Shown here: one piece after another, positions 1 through 9,045 of the stretch
Numbering within the stretch: position 1 is the stretch's first letter
Layout: every line of letters starts with the position of its first letter
From: Ruminococcus sp. AF31-8BH
GTDB lineage: Bacteria > Bacillota > Clostridia > Lachnospirales > Lachnospiraceae
Assembly (NCBI RefSeq): GCF_003460605.1
Contig: NZ_QTVN01000016.1
Coordinates: forward strand, 1 to 64,000
DNA: 64,000 nucleotides
Direction: 5' to 3'
Position numbers and translations under genes: made by a program
The notes under the pieces: generated by a model
What the model saw: the letters and a program-made list of their open reading frames with translations, nothing else
The model's database searches: none
What the model was told of the DNA's origin: nothing

Positions 1-1
1 A

Positions 2-430
2 AAAGCACTTTTGATACTTTGTAATCAGGAAGGAAAGATCTCATTCGAAAAAAAGCCTGAAGGAATCCATGCGAATCATGTGTTGAAGCACAGGAATAAT
101 GGGGGAATACCGGGAGATCACTCTGTGAATCGACCAGCATATATAAATCATATCCATGATAGAAGCAGTCGCGAGAGGAATCCCAGCCGATGTCACAGTC
201 AGGCTGAGAAAAGTAACAGTCTTGATTTTACTGGGCTGAAGATTCCGAGAGATTATATCTATGATATGGAGGTGACCTCAGAGCATGACATCCCACTGAT
301 TGTAAAATGAATCGTAGAGGCTGGTGGTGATGTGTATCATGTATCAAAAGAACAGCTTTCGTTGGAGAAAATCTATTTTTCTCTGATTGACCGGGAACAT
401 GCAGAAACGGAGTGTGAAAGATATGAATAA
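2..430 (+). pseudogene. Decayed ABC transporter ATPase (remnant)
   Basis: The frame runs open from the window edge to a TGA at 308-310 and then continues in the same frame to a TAA at 428-430. The C-terminal part reads EHDIPLIVK, stop, then IVEAGGDVYHVSKEQ and LEKIYFSLIDRE, which matches the usual C-terminus of NatA-type drug/Na+ export ATPases (...diP.iVk.Lv..G.dvy.v...LE.iyl.L). Upstream only a short TLLxLCN-like stretch is ATPase-like. Walker B and the signature motif are missing, so the gene has an internal deletion as well as a nonsense codon. Its stop overlaps the ATG of the next permease (423), the usual coupling of ATPase and permease in these operons. That overlap is why I read this as a dead partner gene rather than a random ORF. 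Confidence 0.55.
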
Positions 431-2336
431 CGGACAGTTCGCTTTAATAAAGAAAGATATTCGGAGCATTACATCAAATAAGCAGATATTCGCGGTTCTT
501 CTTATCGTGCCGCTTGTGCTTACCATTGTTCTGCCGTCGATTTTTGTACTTGTACTGACGCAGGCTCCAGATGCTGCTTCAGATTTTCAAAAGCTGCTGG
601 ATATGATGCCCGTTACAGATGGGGAGTATAGTCAGCAGCAGAGGATATTGGGACTTATATTGAATAACATTATGCCGCCCTTTTTTCTGATTGTTCCCAT
701 CATGGCATCCTCTGTTATGGCAGCAAGCTCCTTTGTGGGAGAAAAAGAAAAGCATACCTTAGAAACATTGCTTTATTCGCCGCTGTCCCTGCGACAGCTG
801 TTCCAATCCAAAATACCGGCTGGATTTTCTGTTGGGATGATGGTTTCCTATATTTCGTTTGCTGCCATGCTGTTGGTTGTAGAAGTGGAAGTATTCTTTC
901 TGACCGGCAATCTGATTATCCCAGGTATAAGCTGGCTGATCAGTATGCTTCTGATTGCTCCGACATTCTCGCTCGTTGCGATTGCTGTGACAGTGCGTAG
1001 TTCTGCAAAGGCTAAGACCATCGAGGAAGCACAGCAGCGGGCTGTATTTCTGATTTTCCCGATTCTCGCACTGGTTATTGGACAATTTACAGGCATCCTT
1101 TTGATCAATTCGTGGCTTCTTTTGGGATTGGGTGCCGTCTTGGTAGTGCTTGATGTACTGCTTATGAGGAACGCTGCTGGCCTGACTGCCTGGATCGTCA
1201 ATCATCAGGACGTGATCCCAGGTTTTGTGAATCGTCTGGCGCATCTGTTCTTTTTTGTTTTTATGGATCTGACCATTATCATTACGGCAGAATACATGTA
1301 TGAACAATTGATCGGAATTGATAAAAACAAAACAAAAGCTCTCTTTTTGCGGAGAATCCCAGGTGTGCTTTCTCTCCTTCTGATTACGGCAGGAATCGGG
1401 AAACTGGGGTACATCCGGGGCAGGACTACCTGGTATTCTATGGGCTTCTCAGTGTATGTCTGTTACGGGACAATCATATTTTATTATGGAATGATTCTGT
1501 TTCTGGTGATAACAAGGCATCGTTTTCTCCCAAAAGAAAAAGTAATGGGAACATTATCCTTTATCCTGATTGCAGGACTGATACTGGCTGTACAGATCCG
1601 TTTTCCGGAAGTACTTCTTACTTCCATATTCCCAACTGTACTGCTGCTTGGAATTTATATTGATTTTGAGAATCCATTTATACGGAAGCAGACTGTACAT
1701 AATGAAGAAATGCTGGATGGGTTTGCTACTATGGTAGAAAACCGGGACTATAACACAGGTGGACACATTAAACGTACAAGGGCATATGTAAATCTGCTTC
1801 TTGAAAAAATGAGGGATGACAGATATTACCGGAACATTCTGAACAAGGATTATATGCTAAACGTCATTCATGCTGCGCCTCTGCATGATATTGGTAAAAT
1901 TGCAACCCCGGACAGTATCCTGCAAAAGTCGGGTAAGCTTACAGCGGCGGAATATGAGATCATGAAACAGCATGCAGCAACTGGAGGAGATATCATTCTG
2001 CAGACCTTTTACAATCTGGATGATGCAGACTTCCGGCAGATTGCCTACGAAGTAGCCCGATTTCACCATGAAAAATTTAATGGAAAAGGCTACCCAGACG
2101 GACTGGCAGGGGAGCAGATCCCGCTTCACGCAAGAATCATGGCAATCGCAGATGTATTTGATGCAGTTTCCCAGAAACGCTGCTACCGGGATGCCATGCC
2201 GCTGGAAGAGAGCTTTTCTATTATTGAAAAAGGAAGCGGCTCAGATTTTGATCCCAGACTGGTCAAAATATTTCTGGCTGCAAAGGAAGAAGTAAAAGAA
2301 CTAATGGAAGCCATTGAAAGGAAAGGGGAAGAATAA
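423..2336 (+). CDS. ABC-2 permease fused to 7TM-like HD-GYP domain protein
   Basis: About 637 residues from the ATG at 423, which overlaps the stop of the upstream ATPase remnant; an in-frame start at 387 is less likely. Residues 1-255 are a NatB/ABC-2 permease: an N-terminal TM segment, then a large extracytoplasmic loop, FVGEKEKHTLETLL (the conserved cytoplasmic motif), then more TM helices. From about residue 262 the sequence becomes a different membrane module, with helices ending in YIDFENP as in clostridial 7TM sensor kinases and HD proteins. A C-terminal HD-GYP domain follows: PLHDIGKIATPD (HD), FHHEKFNGKGYPDGL (HH and GYP) and ARIMAIADVFDA. Family knowledge predicts c-di-GMP hydrolysis. 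The N- and C-terminal parts are normally separate genes, so the fusion probably arose by deletion. It overlaps the next ATPase by 1 bp (TAATG). Confidence 0.8.
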   Translation: MNNGQFALIKKDIRSITSNKQIFAVLLIVPLVLTIVLPSIFVLVLTQAPDAASDFQKLLDMMPVTDGEYSQQQRILGLILNNIMPPFFLIVPIMASSVMAASSFVGEKEKHTLETLLYSPLSLRQLFQSKIPAGFSVGMMVSYISFAAMLLVVEVEVFFLTGNLIIPGISWLISMLLIAPTFSLVAIAVTVRSSAKAKTIEEAQQRAVFLIFPILALVIGQFTGILLINSWLLLGLGAVLVVLDVLLMRNAAGLTAWIVNHQDVIPGFVNRLAHLFFFVFMDLTIIITAEYMYEQLIGIDKNKTKALFLRRIPGVLSLLLITAGIGKLGYIRGRTTWYSMGFSVYVCYGTIIFYYGMILFLVITRHRFLPKEKVMGTLSFILIAGLILAVQIRFPEVLLTSIFPTVLLLGIYIDFENPFIRKQTVHNEEMLDGFATMVENRDYNTGGHIKRTRAYVNLLLEKMRDDRYYRNILNKDYMLNVIHAAPLHDIGKIATPDSILQKSGKLTAAEYEIMKQHAATGGDIILQTFYNLDDADFRQIAYEVARFHHEKFNGKGYPDGLAGEQIPLHARIMAIADVFDAVSQKRCYRDAMPLEESFSIIEKGSGSDFDPRLVKIFLAAKEEVKELMEAIERKGEE

Positions 2337-3049
2337 TGTTAAAAATCAGCCATGTCACAAAGTCCTATGGAGAAAAGAAAGCAGTAGATGATTTGAGCCT
2401 GCACATTCAGCCGGGGGAAATTTATGGGTTCATTGGTCACAACGGAGCCGGAAAAACTACTACTTTGAAGTCGGTAGTAGGGATTTTACAGTTTGACCAG
2501 GGAGAAATCTATATTGATGGAAAATCCATAAAAGAGGATCCTCTGGGATGTAAGCGTGAAACAGCCTATATCCCAGATAACCCGGATCTTTACGAATATA
2601 TGACCGGAATTCAATATCTGAATTTTATTGCGGATATATTTGGAGTGGATGCAGATGAACGCCTGAAGGATATCCGTAAATATGCAGACCGTTTTGAACT
2701 GACACAGGATCTTGCACAGCCTATTGGAGCATATTCCCATGGAATGAAACAGAAGCTTGCCATTATTGCAGCGTGGCTTCATCATCCCAGGCTGATTATT
2801 ATGGATGAGCCATTTGTGGGACTTGATCCGAAGGCAGCCCATTTGTTAAAAGAGATGATGCACGAGGTCTGCGCTGGAGGCAGTGCCATATTTTTTTCCA
2901 CCCATGTGCTGGAAGTGGCAGAAAAGCTGTGCGATAAAGTGGCAATTATCAAGGGAGGACAACTGATCCGCTCCGGAACCATGGATGAAGTAAAAGGTGA
3001 TGATTCCCTGGAAGATGTCTTCCTGGAACTGGAGGAAGAAAAATGCTGA
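2336..3049 (+). CDS. ABC transporter ATP-binding protein (YxlF/EcsA-like)
   Basis: A 237-residue cytoplasmic ATPase of an ABC exporter. All the motifs are present in order: Walker A GHNGAGKTTT near residue 37, Q-loop region IPDNPDLYEYMT, signature YSHGMKQK, Walker B LIIMDEPFVGLD, D-loop, and the switch histidine in FFSTHVLE. The length is normal for the family. The start overlaps the stop of the HD-GYP fusion (TAATG) and the stop overlaps the following permease by 7 bp, so the three genes are translationally coupled. The partner is the 533-residue membrane protein downstream. The substrate cannot be read from sequence; EcsA/EcsB- and YxlF-type systems in Firmicutes are linked to peptide or antimicrobial export. 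Confidence 0.92.
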   Translation: MLKISHVTKSYGEKKAVDDLSLHIQPGEIYGFIGHNGAGKTTTLKSVVGILQFDQGEIYIDGKSIKEDPLGCKRETAYIPDNPDLYEYMTGIQYLNFIADIFGVDADERLKDIRKYADRFELTQDLAQPIGAYSHGMKQKLAIIAAWLHHPRLIIMDEPFVGLDPKAAHLLKEMMHEVCAGGSAIFFSTHVLEVAEKLCDKVAIIKGGQLIRSGTMDEVKGDDSLEDVFLELEEEKC

Positions 3050-4644
3050 AGGTTTTAGTAAAAAAGCAGTTGATAGAGATTTTCAGAAGCTATTTTTATA
3101 ACGCAAAAAAGAATAAGGCATACTCAAAGGGTGCGACGGCTGCGTATGTTGTATTGTTTGTTATGCTGATGGTGGGCGTGCTTGGTGGAATATTTACCGG
3201 CATGGCACTTATGATCTGTAAGCCAATGGCGGAGGCAGAGGTAGAATGGTTTTATTTTGCCCTCATGGGATTGACAGCCATACTGCTTGGAGCATTCGGA
3301 AGTGTATTTAATACATTTTCCAGCCTTTATCTTTCAAAAGATAATGATCTGCTTCTTTCCCTTCCCATACAGGTTTCTGTGATCATGATCTCAAGGCTGA
3401 TGAGTGTATACCTGATGGGGCTGATGTATTCAGGTGCTGTAACACTTCCGGCAGTGATTGTTTACTGGGTTACTGTGGAATTCTCTGTAAAAGCAGTGGC
3501 AGGTGGTATTTTATATCTGGTACTAATTTCCATATTTGTAATGACACTTTCCTGTGCCCTTGGCTGGATTGTGGCAAAGATCAGCCTGAGGCTGAAACAT
3601 AAAAGCTTTATCACTGTGATTATTTCCCTGGCTTTCTTTGGTGGATATTATTTTATCTCTTTCCAGGCACAAAGGCTGATCAGCGAACTGCTGGCAAATG
3701 CAGCGGTATATGGAATGCAGGTAAAATCTTTTGCATATCCGGTATATTTACTGGGAATGTCTGGTACAGGTGATTTGGGAGCATTGTTTGTGGTGATGGC
3801 GGCAGTTCTGGTTTTTTTCGCTGTTATGTGGCTTATGATGTCAAAAAGCTTTTTGAAAATTGCAACCTCCACAGGAAAAACGGAGCATAAGGTTTACCGG
3901 GAAAAAACAGTAAAATGCAAAAGCATTCCGACAGCACTGCTTGGAAGGGAAGTCCTTCATTTTACCTCCAGTCCCAATTATATGCTGAACTGTGGGCTTG
4001 GAATTATTCTTCTGCCTGTTGCAGGTATTGCATTTCTGGTAAAGGGAAAAGGTTTATGTATGATCTTGAACCAGGTATTTTGGGATCGGCCGGGCTCGGT
4101 TATGCTGATCCTTTGTGCAGCCCTTTGTGCCCTGGCATCCATGAATGATATGTCAGCGCCATCTGTTTCATTAGAGGGGAAAAACCTCTGGCTGATTCAG
4201 TCACTTCCCATTACACCCTGGCAGGTACTAAGAGCTAAACTGCTCCTGCATGCAGGGCTGACAGGGATCCCTATGCTGTTCTGTGTTATTTGCATGGCAG
4301 TGACAGGAATCTGTCCATGGGAACAACTACTTTTAAGCTTTGTACTGGGTTTGGGATTTTTATTATTGATGGCACTGTCAGGACTTTTCCTGGGTCTCAA
4401 AATGCCAAATCTAAATTGGACCAGTGAACTGGCACCAATAAAACAGAGTGCCTGTGTTGCGGTTAATCTTTTTGGAGGATTTTTATATACGCTTTTGTTT
4501 GCAGCCGGTTATTTAATGACCGACCTGTGGAAAATGGGCTTTGCAGGATATACAGGAATATTCACAGGAATTACTTTCCTTTTATGTCTGGTTTTATATA
4601 GATGGTTGAAAAAGAAAGGAAGCCAGATACTGGCGGAGCTGTAA
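3043..4644 (+). CDS. ABC transporter permease (large, multi-TM)
   Basis: A 533-residue very hydrophobic protein with about 12 predicted membrane segments and short polar loops. It matches the class of large ABC-2-like permeases paired with a single ATPase in Clostridia (putative ABC exporter family). A positively charged N-terminus (VKKQLIEIFRSYFYNAKKNK) precedes the first TM segment. It overlaps the ATPase by 7 bp, which supports a two-component exporter. The predicted membrane content and operon position give the role; the cargo is unknown. Nothing is truncated: the C-terminus ends in a short basic tail (RWLKKKGSQ), as expected. Confidence 0.85.
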   Translation: MLKVLVKKQLIEIFRSYFYNAKKNKAYSKGATAAYVVLFVMLMVGVLGGIFTGMALMICKPMAEAEVEWFYFALMGLTAILLGAFGSVFNTFSSLYLSKDNDLLLSLPIQVSVIMISRLMSVYLMGLMYSGAVTLPAVIVYWVTVEFSVKAVAGGILYLVLISIFVMTLSCALGWIVAKISLRLKHKSFITVIISLAFFGGYYFISFQAQRLISELLANAAVYGMQVKSFAYPVYLLGMSGTGDLGALFVVMAAVLVFFAVMWLMMSKSFLKIATSTGKTEHKVYREKTVKCKSIPTALLGREVLHFTSSPNYMLNCGLGIILLPVAGIAFLVKGKGLCMILNQVFWDRPGSVMLILCAALCALASMNDMSAPSVSLEGKNLWLIQSLPITPWQVLRAKLLLHAGLTGIPMLFCVICMAVTGICPWEQLLLSFVLGLGFLLLMALSGLFLGLKMPNLNWTSELAPIKQSACVAVNLFGGFLYTLLFAAGYLMTDLWKMGFAGYTGIFTGITFLLCLVLYRWLKKKGSQILAEL

Positions 4645-4747
4645 TATGTGAGTCGGTGCATTTTTTTGCAAGGATGATTTTCTAAAAAACAGGCAATTCT
4701 GGAAGCAAAAGAAGAGACCAAAAAGTAATATTCCAAGACATAGTTAG

Positions 4748-4990
4748 GGAGCCCTAATCGTAGAATTGATGGTCTGTGTGCTCCAAGGGCTGCACCACAC
4801 CTGGCTGATCAGCGGAATGGGGATCACGCTGATGACCCTGACTTTTTACCTGACCCTGGAGAACCCGGACATTATCCGCGCAGAGCTTACAGAACAGAAG
4901 ATGTCCATGCTGTACCTGAAAAGCCAGGTCAATCCCCATTTCCTCTATAATACCCTGGATACCATCCGGATCCAGGCAGAACTGTACTGA
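4748..4990 (+). pseudogene. Fragment of LytS/YehU-type sensor histidine kinase
   Basis: About 80 codons are open between a TAG at 4745 and a TGA at 4988. The C-terminal part, LKSQVNPHFLYNTLDTIR, is the phospho-acceptor histidine motif of LytS/YehU-family kinases. It is preceded by the end of a membrane module (LTFYLTLENPD), the same type of linker that occurs before the HD domain of the fusion at 423-2336. The ATP-binding HATPase domain and most of the sensor are missing, so this cannot be a working kinase. It is probably debris of a two-component system lost when this region was rearranged. Confidence 0.6.
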
Positions 4991-5062
4991 TTTATAGGAA
5001 GCAGTTACTGGGTCTTTTGTTTTACTCTAAAATGAACAAATTAGTAGATTGGAGCAAAGAGT

Positions 5063-5275
5063 ATGTATCAGTCAGATTTACAAAATAAAACATCAAAAGT
5101 GATAATAAAGGAGTTGAAAGAAATGTTTGACAGGATTGATTTCCACGTCAGAGAACCGGAAACAGGAAATTTCCACATCCCTGCATGGGCAAAAGAAGAA
5201 CATATGGAACAAAGTGTTTCAGAAAAAGAATTTTGGAGTTATGAAATAACAAAAAATGAGGAGACAAGATTATGA
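5063..5275 (+). CDS. Small hypothetical protein
   Basis: 70 residues, acidic and hydrophilic with no TM segment (FDRIDFHVREPETGNFHIPAWAKEE). GGAGCAAAG sits 6-12 bases ahead of the ATG and acts as a plausible ribosome site. The stop overlaps the start of the lipoprotein gene (ATGA-type overlap at 5272), which argues that it is a real first gene of a two-gene unit. I recognise no family. Confidence 0.5.
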   Translation: MYQSDLQNKTSKVIIKELKEMFDRIDFHVREPETGNFHIPAWAKEEHMEQSVSEKEFWSYEITKNEETRL

Positions 5276-6285
5276 AAAAGTCAGTATTGTTATTAATTTT
5301 AACAGCCATGGCCATTACAGCAAGTGCCTGCAACGGATCTGATGTAACAGGCACCATGACAATGAACAGCAGTGCAAAGCAGGAGGCGAAAAGCACAGAG
5401 GCTTCTATAGCTGGGAATGAAACCTCTCAAAATACCACAACTACCTCTTCTGCCGTTACAGAACTGGACAATATGCTGAATGAAATCAACACGGATGTCC
5501 AGCCTGGAACAGCAGGCAGTTCCTTAAAAACTGTAAAAGTGGCAGCCAATCTTCTGGACTGGGGAACCGAAACCAGCCTTAGTCAGGAAGAAATCAAAAG
5601 TGAGACTGTCCGGTGGCTGTCGGATAAAGGAAACGACGAACAGGCGGAATTTTCCCAGAAGATGGCAGATGTATATGATGCATACCAGGAACTCCTTGGA
5701 GAGAATGCTGAAGAACTGCTTTCGTCAGCTGGTTATACTGGCAAAGGGTATCCATGGGGCAGCTCAAAAATTGAGGCAATTGAAACTATCAAAGATGTGG
5801 TACAGCTTCCTGAGAATCGTGAGGATGCTGTAGCGATGGAACCTACAGAAACAGATGTGACGAGCGGTCAGGACAACCAGGATGGACAGCCGGATGCCGG
5901 GCAGTCATCTGATTGTAATTATCAGTCCCAGACAGAACAAACCGACTTCCCAGGACCAGATACTGCCATGCTTGTAAATCTGAGGGGTGATACCACAACA
6001 GTTTATAAACTGGCTGATGGCAGATATATGGACCGGACCAATACGGTATATACCTTTGATGGCGTAGACACCTGGATCGATGAATCCGGCGTAGAGTGGA
6101 ATGAAACAGTCCAGACCTCTGAGGCAGAGGAAAATGTACAAGATCCTTATGATCTGTACTCCTGGGATCCGGAAACCGGAACCTATATCCCATATCAGCA
6201 GTCAGACGGAAATGGAGAGCCAATCGGAAGAGGAAATGGCTGGTACTATTATGATGACGAAGCCGGAACTTATATACTCTGGTAA
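5272..6285 (+). CDS. Secreted lipoprotein, Ser/Thr/Glu-rich
   Basis: 337 residues. The N-terminus is a lipoprotein signal: MKKSVLLLILTAMAITASAC, with lipobox ASAC and Cys20 as the lipidation site, so the mature protein should be anchored on the outer face of the membrane. A low-complexity Ser/Thr/Asn linker follows (about 25-70). A mid region contains LLDWGTETSLSQEE and SSAGYTGKGYPWG. The C-terminal region has aromatic repeats of the type YSWDPETGTYIPY and GWYYYDDEAG, seen in Lachnospiraceae surface lipoproteins of unknown function. It is coupled to the 70-residue ORF upstream and followed by a strong terminator at 6359-6399. No enzyme motif is seen. Confidence 0.75.
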   Translation: MKKSVLLLILTAMAITASACNGSDVTGTMTMNSSAKQEAKSTEASIAGNETSQNTTTTSSAVTELDNMLNEINTDVQPGTAGSSLKTVKVAANLLDWGTETSLSQEEIKSETVRWLSDKGNDEQAEFSQKMADVYDAYQELLGENAEELLSSAGYTGKGYPWGSSKIEAIETIKDVVQLPENREDAVAMEPTETDVTSGQDNQDGQPDAGQSSDCNYQSQTEQTDFPGPDTAMLVNLRGDTTTVYKLADGRYMDRTNTVYTFDGVDTWIDESGVEWNETVQTSEAEENVQDPYDLYSWDPETGTYIPYQQSDGNGEPIGRGNGWYYYDDEAGTYILW

Positions 6286-6358
6286 AAAAGCGTGAAGGAT
6301 ATCCATGAGGCTGAGGATCTGATTTGGATGTAAGGACTGATTAGAATAAGCACAACGA

Positions 6359-6399
6359 GTCGGAGGTCACGGGTAGCAAAGTGGCTTCCGGCTTTTTTT
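6359..6399 (+). terminator. Intrinsic terminator after lipoprotein gene
   Basis: GTCGGAGGTCAC (6359-6370) pairs over 12 bp, with G-U wobbles, with GTGGCTTCCGGC (6381-6392). Seven T residues follow directly. Confidence 0.85.
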
Positions 6400-6423
6400 G
6401 GCATTAAGGCGGTGATGTTTTCC

Positions 6424-6453
6424 TTGTGTAAAGTGGAGTAAGGGGGGTATAAT
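6424..6453 (+). promoter_or_regulatory. Predicted sigma-A promoter of riboswitch-kinase unit
   Basis: TTGTGT (6424-6429), an 18-base spacer and TATAAT (6448-6453). It lies just upstream of the c-di-GMP aptamer, so the transcript would start near 6460. Confidence 0.6.
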
Positions 6454-6494
6454 AAAATCAGTTTTTTGCATAATTTTAAAAGCTATAATAAGGA

Positions 6495-6567
6495 AATCAG
6501 CAAACCAGATGAAAGTCTGGGACGCAAAGCTACAGGGCCTGTAAAATGGCAGCCAGTTGCATGAAAT
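6495..6567 (+). promoter_or_regulatory. c-di-GMP-I (GEMM-I) riboswitch aptamer
   Basis: The conserved GEMM-I core is readable: GCAAACC, a stem CCAGAT-GAAA-GTCTGG with a GNRA tetraloop, then GGGACGCAAAGC, GGGCCT, GGCAGCC and a closing TTGC that pairs with the initial GCAA. Downstream, GGCTGTC (6575-6581) can pair with GGCAGT (6587-6592), followed by TTTT, as a weak terminator. Alternatively GGCTGTC can pair with the aptamer's own GGCAGCC (6548-6554). This mutually exclusive pairing suggests that ligand binding favours termination, i.e. an OFF switch; that direction is inference. The controlled gene is the hybrid kinase at 6640. Confidence 0.85.
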
Positions 6568-6639
6568 GAGGTGGGGCTGTCTGTTTGGCAGTGCTTTTAA
6601 TTTGTATATCTAAAGATATTATTCGAGAGGGACATGTTT

Positions 6640-9045
6640 ATGAAAAAGTTGAACGATGAGGATATACAGGCATATTTTCAGGCAGGAAACTCTGGATTCT
6701 GGAAAGTAGAGTCTGAAGAAGGAAAAAAGACAAGACTGTATACAGATGAAATCACAGATGAACTGTTTGGAATTACAGAAGATTTGTCTCCGGAAAAATG
6801 TATGGAGTATGTGGCAGAACATATTTATCCGCAGGAGAGGGAGTGCTTCTGGGATTACATGGAAGAACTGAAAAGCCATGAATCAGAAGCTGTTTACCGT
6901 TATATGCATCCTGTAAAGGGAGTCATTTATATACGCTGTACAGGAAGGAGAGTCCCATCTCCAGACAACATGATCAGGATTGTGGGCTATCATCAGGAAG
7001 CAGGAGATATTGTCCATTTTGAAAAAGAAAAACTTCTGGAGAACCGATTGCTGCAACAGAACCAGCATTTAAAGGATGAAAACAAAAACCAGATTTCTTA
7101 TTATAAAGAACTTCTGGATACGATAAGTGTTGGAGTGCTGTCCTATACCTTGCCAGAGCATGAGCTTGTCCATATGAATGCAGAAGCTATGCGCATCTAT
7201 GGAGTGGAGACAGTTGGGGAAGCACAGGAAAATCTGGGCAGGCTCATAGGGGCTGTGTCCTATTTAAATCAGAATGTAATTGAGAAACTGATGGATATGC
7301 GGTACCATGACGGAGCTGTTTCTTATGAATGTGTAATCCCTGACGGAAAGGGACATCTGACACCGGCGATTGCGAAGACGGAAATTTTTTATACATCAGA
7401 CGGGAAAAAAACAATACTAACCACATTCCTTGATATTTCTGAAAATGTTACTCTGAAAAAATCACTGAAAGAAGCACAGGAAAGCAATGCAGTCATATCC
7501 GCAATTTCAAAGATTTACTGGACGATTTATTCTATGAACCTACGAACAGACAGTTTTGAAGAAGTTGTCGGGGGCGAGGTGATGCATCGGTTGACAGGCA
7601 GTCACGGATGTGCTTCAGAAGCATTTCGTACCGCACGGAAAAGTGTTGTTTCCAGAGAGGATCAAAAAACCATGCGGGAGTTCTTTGAGGTTACAACGCT
7701 GGCAGCCAGGCTGCAGCAGGAAGAGACGATTGCGAGAGAATATCTTGCTGCAGACGGGCACTGGCATATGGGACGATTCATTGTGAAGCAGCGTGATGCA
7801 AACGGAACTGTTACGGAGGTGCTTTATGTAGCACGTGACATTACGGAAGAAAAAAAGCAAGAGTTCGAATATCAGGAACAGTTGAAAAGAATTGCCCAGG
7901 AAGCGGAAAAAGCGAATATTTCAAAAACTGATTTTCTCAGACGAATGAGTCATGATATCCGGACTCCAATCAATGGAATCCGTGGAATTACGCAGATTGC
8001 AAACCATTTTCCGGAAGATCTGCAAAAACAGCAGGAGTGCAGAGATAAAGTCCTGACAGCATCTGGATTTCTTCTGAATCTTGTGAATGATATCCTGGAT
8101 ATGAATAAAATGGAATCTGGAACATTGCAGCTGGAAGAAAAAACTTTCGATTTACGCAAGGTGCTGGGAGAATCGACCGGTATTGTTGAGATGCAGGGAC
8201 ATGAAAAGGGAATTTCACTGAACCTGGGAGCTGTCAATATCATACATAATCAATTGGTTGGAAGTCCTCTTCATCTTCAGCAGATCCTGCAGAATATAGG
8301 AAGTAATGCAGTAAATTATAATCATGTGGGTGGCAAGATTATTGTTGGCTGCCAGGAAATCAGTTCTGATGACCGGACCGCAGTATTCGAATTTACCTGT
8401 ACAGATAATGGAATTGGGATGAGTGAAGAGTTTCAGGAGCATTTGTTTGAACCTTTTACACAGGAAAACAGACTGGAACAGAAAGCAAATATGGGAACTG
8501 GTCTGGGAATGACTATTGTCAGCCAGTTAGTAAAACTGATGGGAGGGCAGATTTGTTTTACCAGTAAAGTGGATGAAGGAACTTCATTTGTGATTACATT
8601 GCCGTTCCAGATTTCCTCAGACAGAGAATCAAAAATGCCAGAATCATCCGTTGAGAATGTTTCACTGAAAGGAAAAAGAGCACTTCTTGTTGAAGATAAT
8701 GAATTGAATATGGAAATTGCACAATTTATATTGGAAAATGAGAACATGCTGGTTCGCTGTGCATGGAATGGAAAAGAGGCAGTGGATATTTTTGCCCGGG
8801 CAAAGCCAGGAGAATATAATTTGATATTAATGGATATCATGATGCCGGTTATGGATGGCCTGGAAGCAGCAAGACAGATTCGGGCGATGGATCGTCCTGA
8901 TGCAAAACTGATCCCTATTGTAGCCATGTCTGCAAATGCTTTTCAGGATGATGTGGAGCGCAGCAAAAAGGCAGGAATAAATAAGCATATTGCAAAACCA
9001 TTGACGGGGGAAAGTGTAATCAGGGAGATTAAAAGTATGCTATAG
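6640..9045 (+). CDS. PAS-type hybrid sensor histidine kinase/response regulator
   Basis: About 800 residues, soluble, with no TM segment. It has PAS-like sensor regions (about 20-120, 150-270 and 290-405), the last ending in the typical VARDITEEKKQE PAC motif. HisKA follows with MSHDIRTPINGIRG (phospho-His near 438). HATPase_c has N-box NIGSNAVNYN, G1 DNGIGMS and G2 GTGLGMT. A C-terminal receiver (about 680-800) has LVEDNELNMEIA, acceptor Asp in LILMDIMMP, and the KPL lysine. ATG at 6640 is preferred over 6634 because the GAGAGGG site would be only 3 bases from 6634. No output regulator is adjacent. Expression should respond to c-di-GMP through the riboswitch just upstream. Confidence 0.92.
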   Translation: MKKLNDEDIQAYFQAGNSGFWKVESEEGKKTRLYTDEITDELFGITEDLSPEKCMEYVAEHIYPQERECFWDYMEELKSHESEAVYRYMHPVKGVIYIRCTGRRVPSPDNMIRIVGYHQEAGDIVHFEKEKLLENRLLQQNQHLKDENKNQISYYKELLDTISVGVLSYTLPEHELVHMNAEAMRIYGVETVGEAQENLGRLIGAVSYLNQNVIEKLMDMRYHDGAVSYECVIPDGKGHLTPAIAKTEIFYTSDGKKTILTTFLDISENVTLKKSLKEAQESNAVISAISKIYWTIYSMNLRTDSFEEVVGGEVMHRLTGSHGCASEAFRTARKSVVSREDQKTMREFFEVTTLAARLQQEETIAREYLAADGHWHMGRFIVKQRDANGTVTEVLYVARDITEEKKQEFEYQEQLKRIAQEAEKANISKTDFLRRMSHDIRTPINGIRGITQIANHFPEDLQKQQECRDKVLTASGFLLNLVNDILDMNKMESGTLQLEEKTFDLRKVLGESTGIVEMQGHEKGISLNLGAVNIIHNQLVGSPLHLQQILQNIGSNAVNYNHVGGKIIVGCQEISSDDRTAVFEFTCTDNGIGMSEEFQEHLFEPFTQENRLEQKANMGTGLGMTIVSQLVKLMGGQICFTSKVDEGTSFVITLPFQISSDRESKMPESSVENVSLKGKRALLVEDNELNMEIAQFILENENMLVRCAWNGKEAVDIFARAKPGEYNLILMDIMMPVMDGLEAARQIRAMDRPDAKLIPIVAMSANAFQDDVERSKKAGINKHIAKPLTGESVIREIKSML

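Noticed and set aside
759..1307. 182-codon minus-strand ORF within the permease fusion
   Set aside because: Antisense to a clear membrane-protein frame; the sequence is rich in Gln, His and Lys without any domain.
8433..8927. 164-codon minus-strand ORF in the hybrid kinase
   Set aside because: Overlaps the HATPase and receiver motifs of the real gene.
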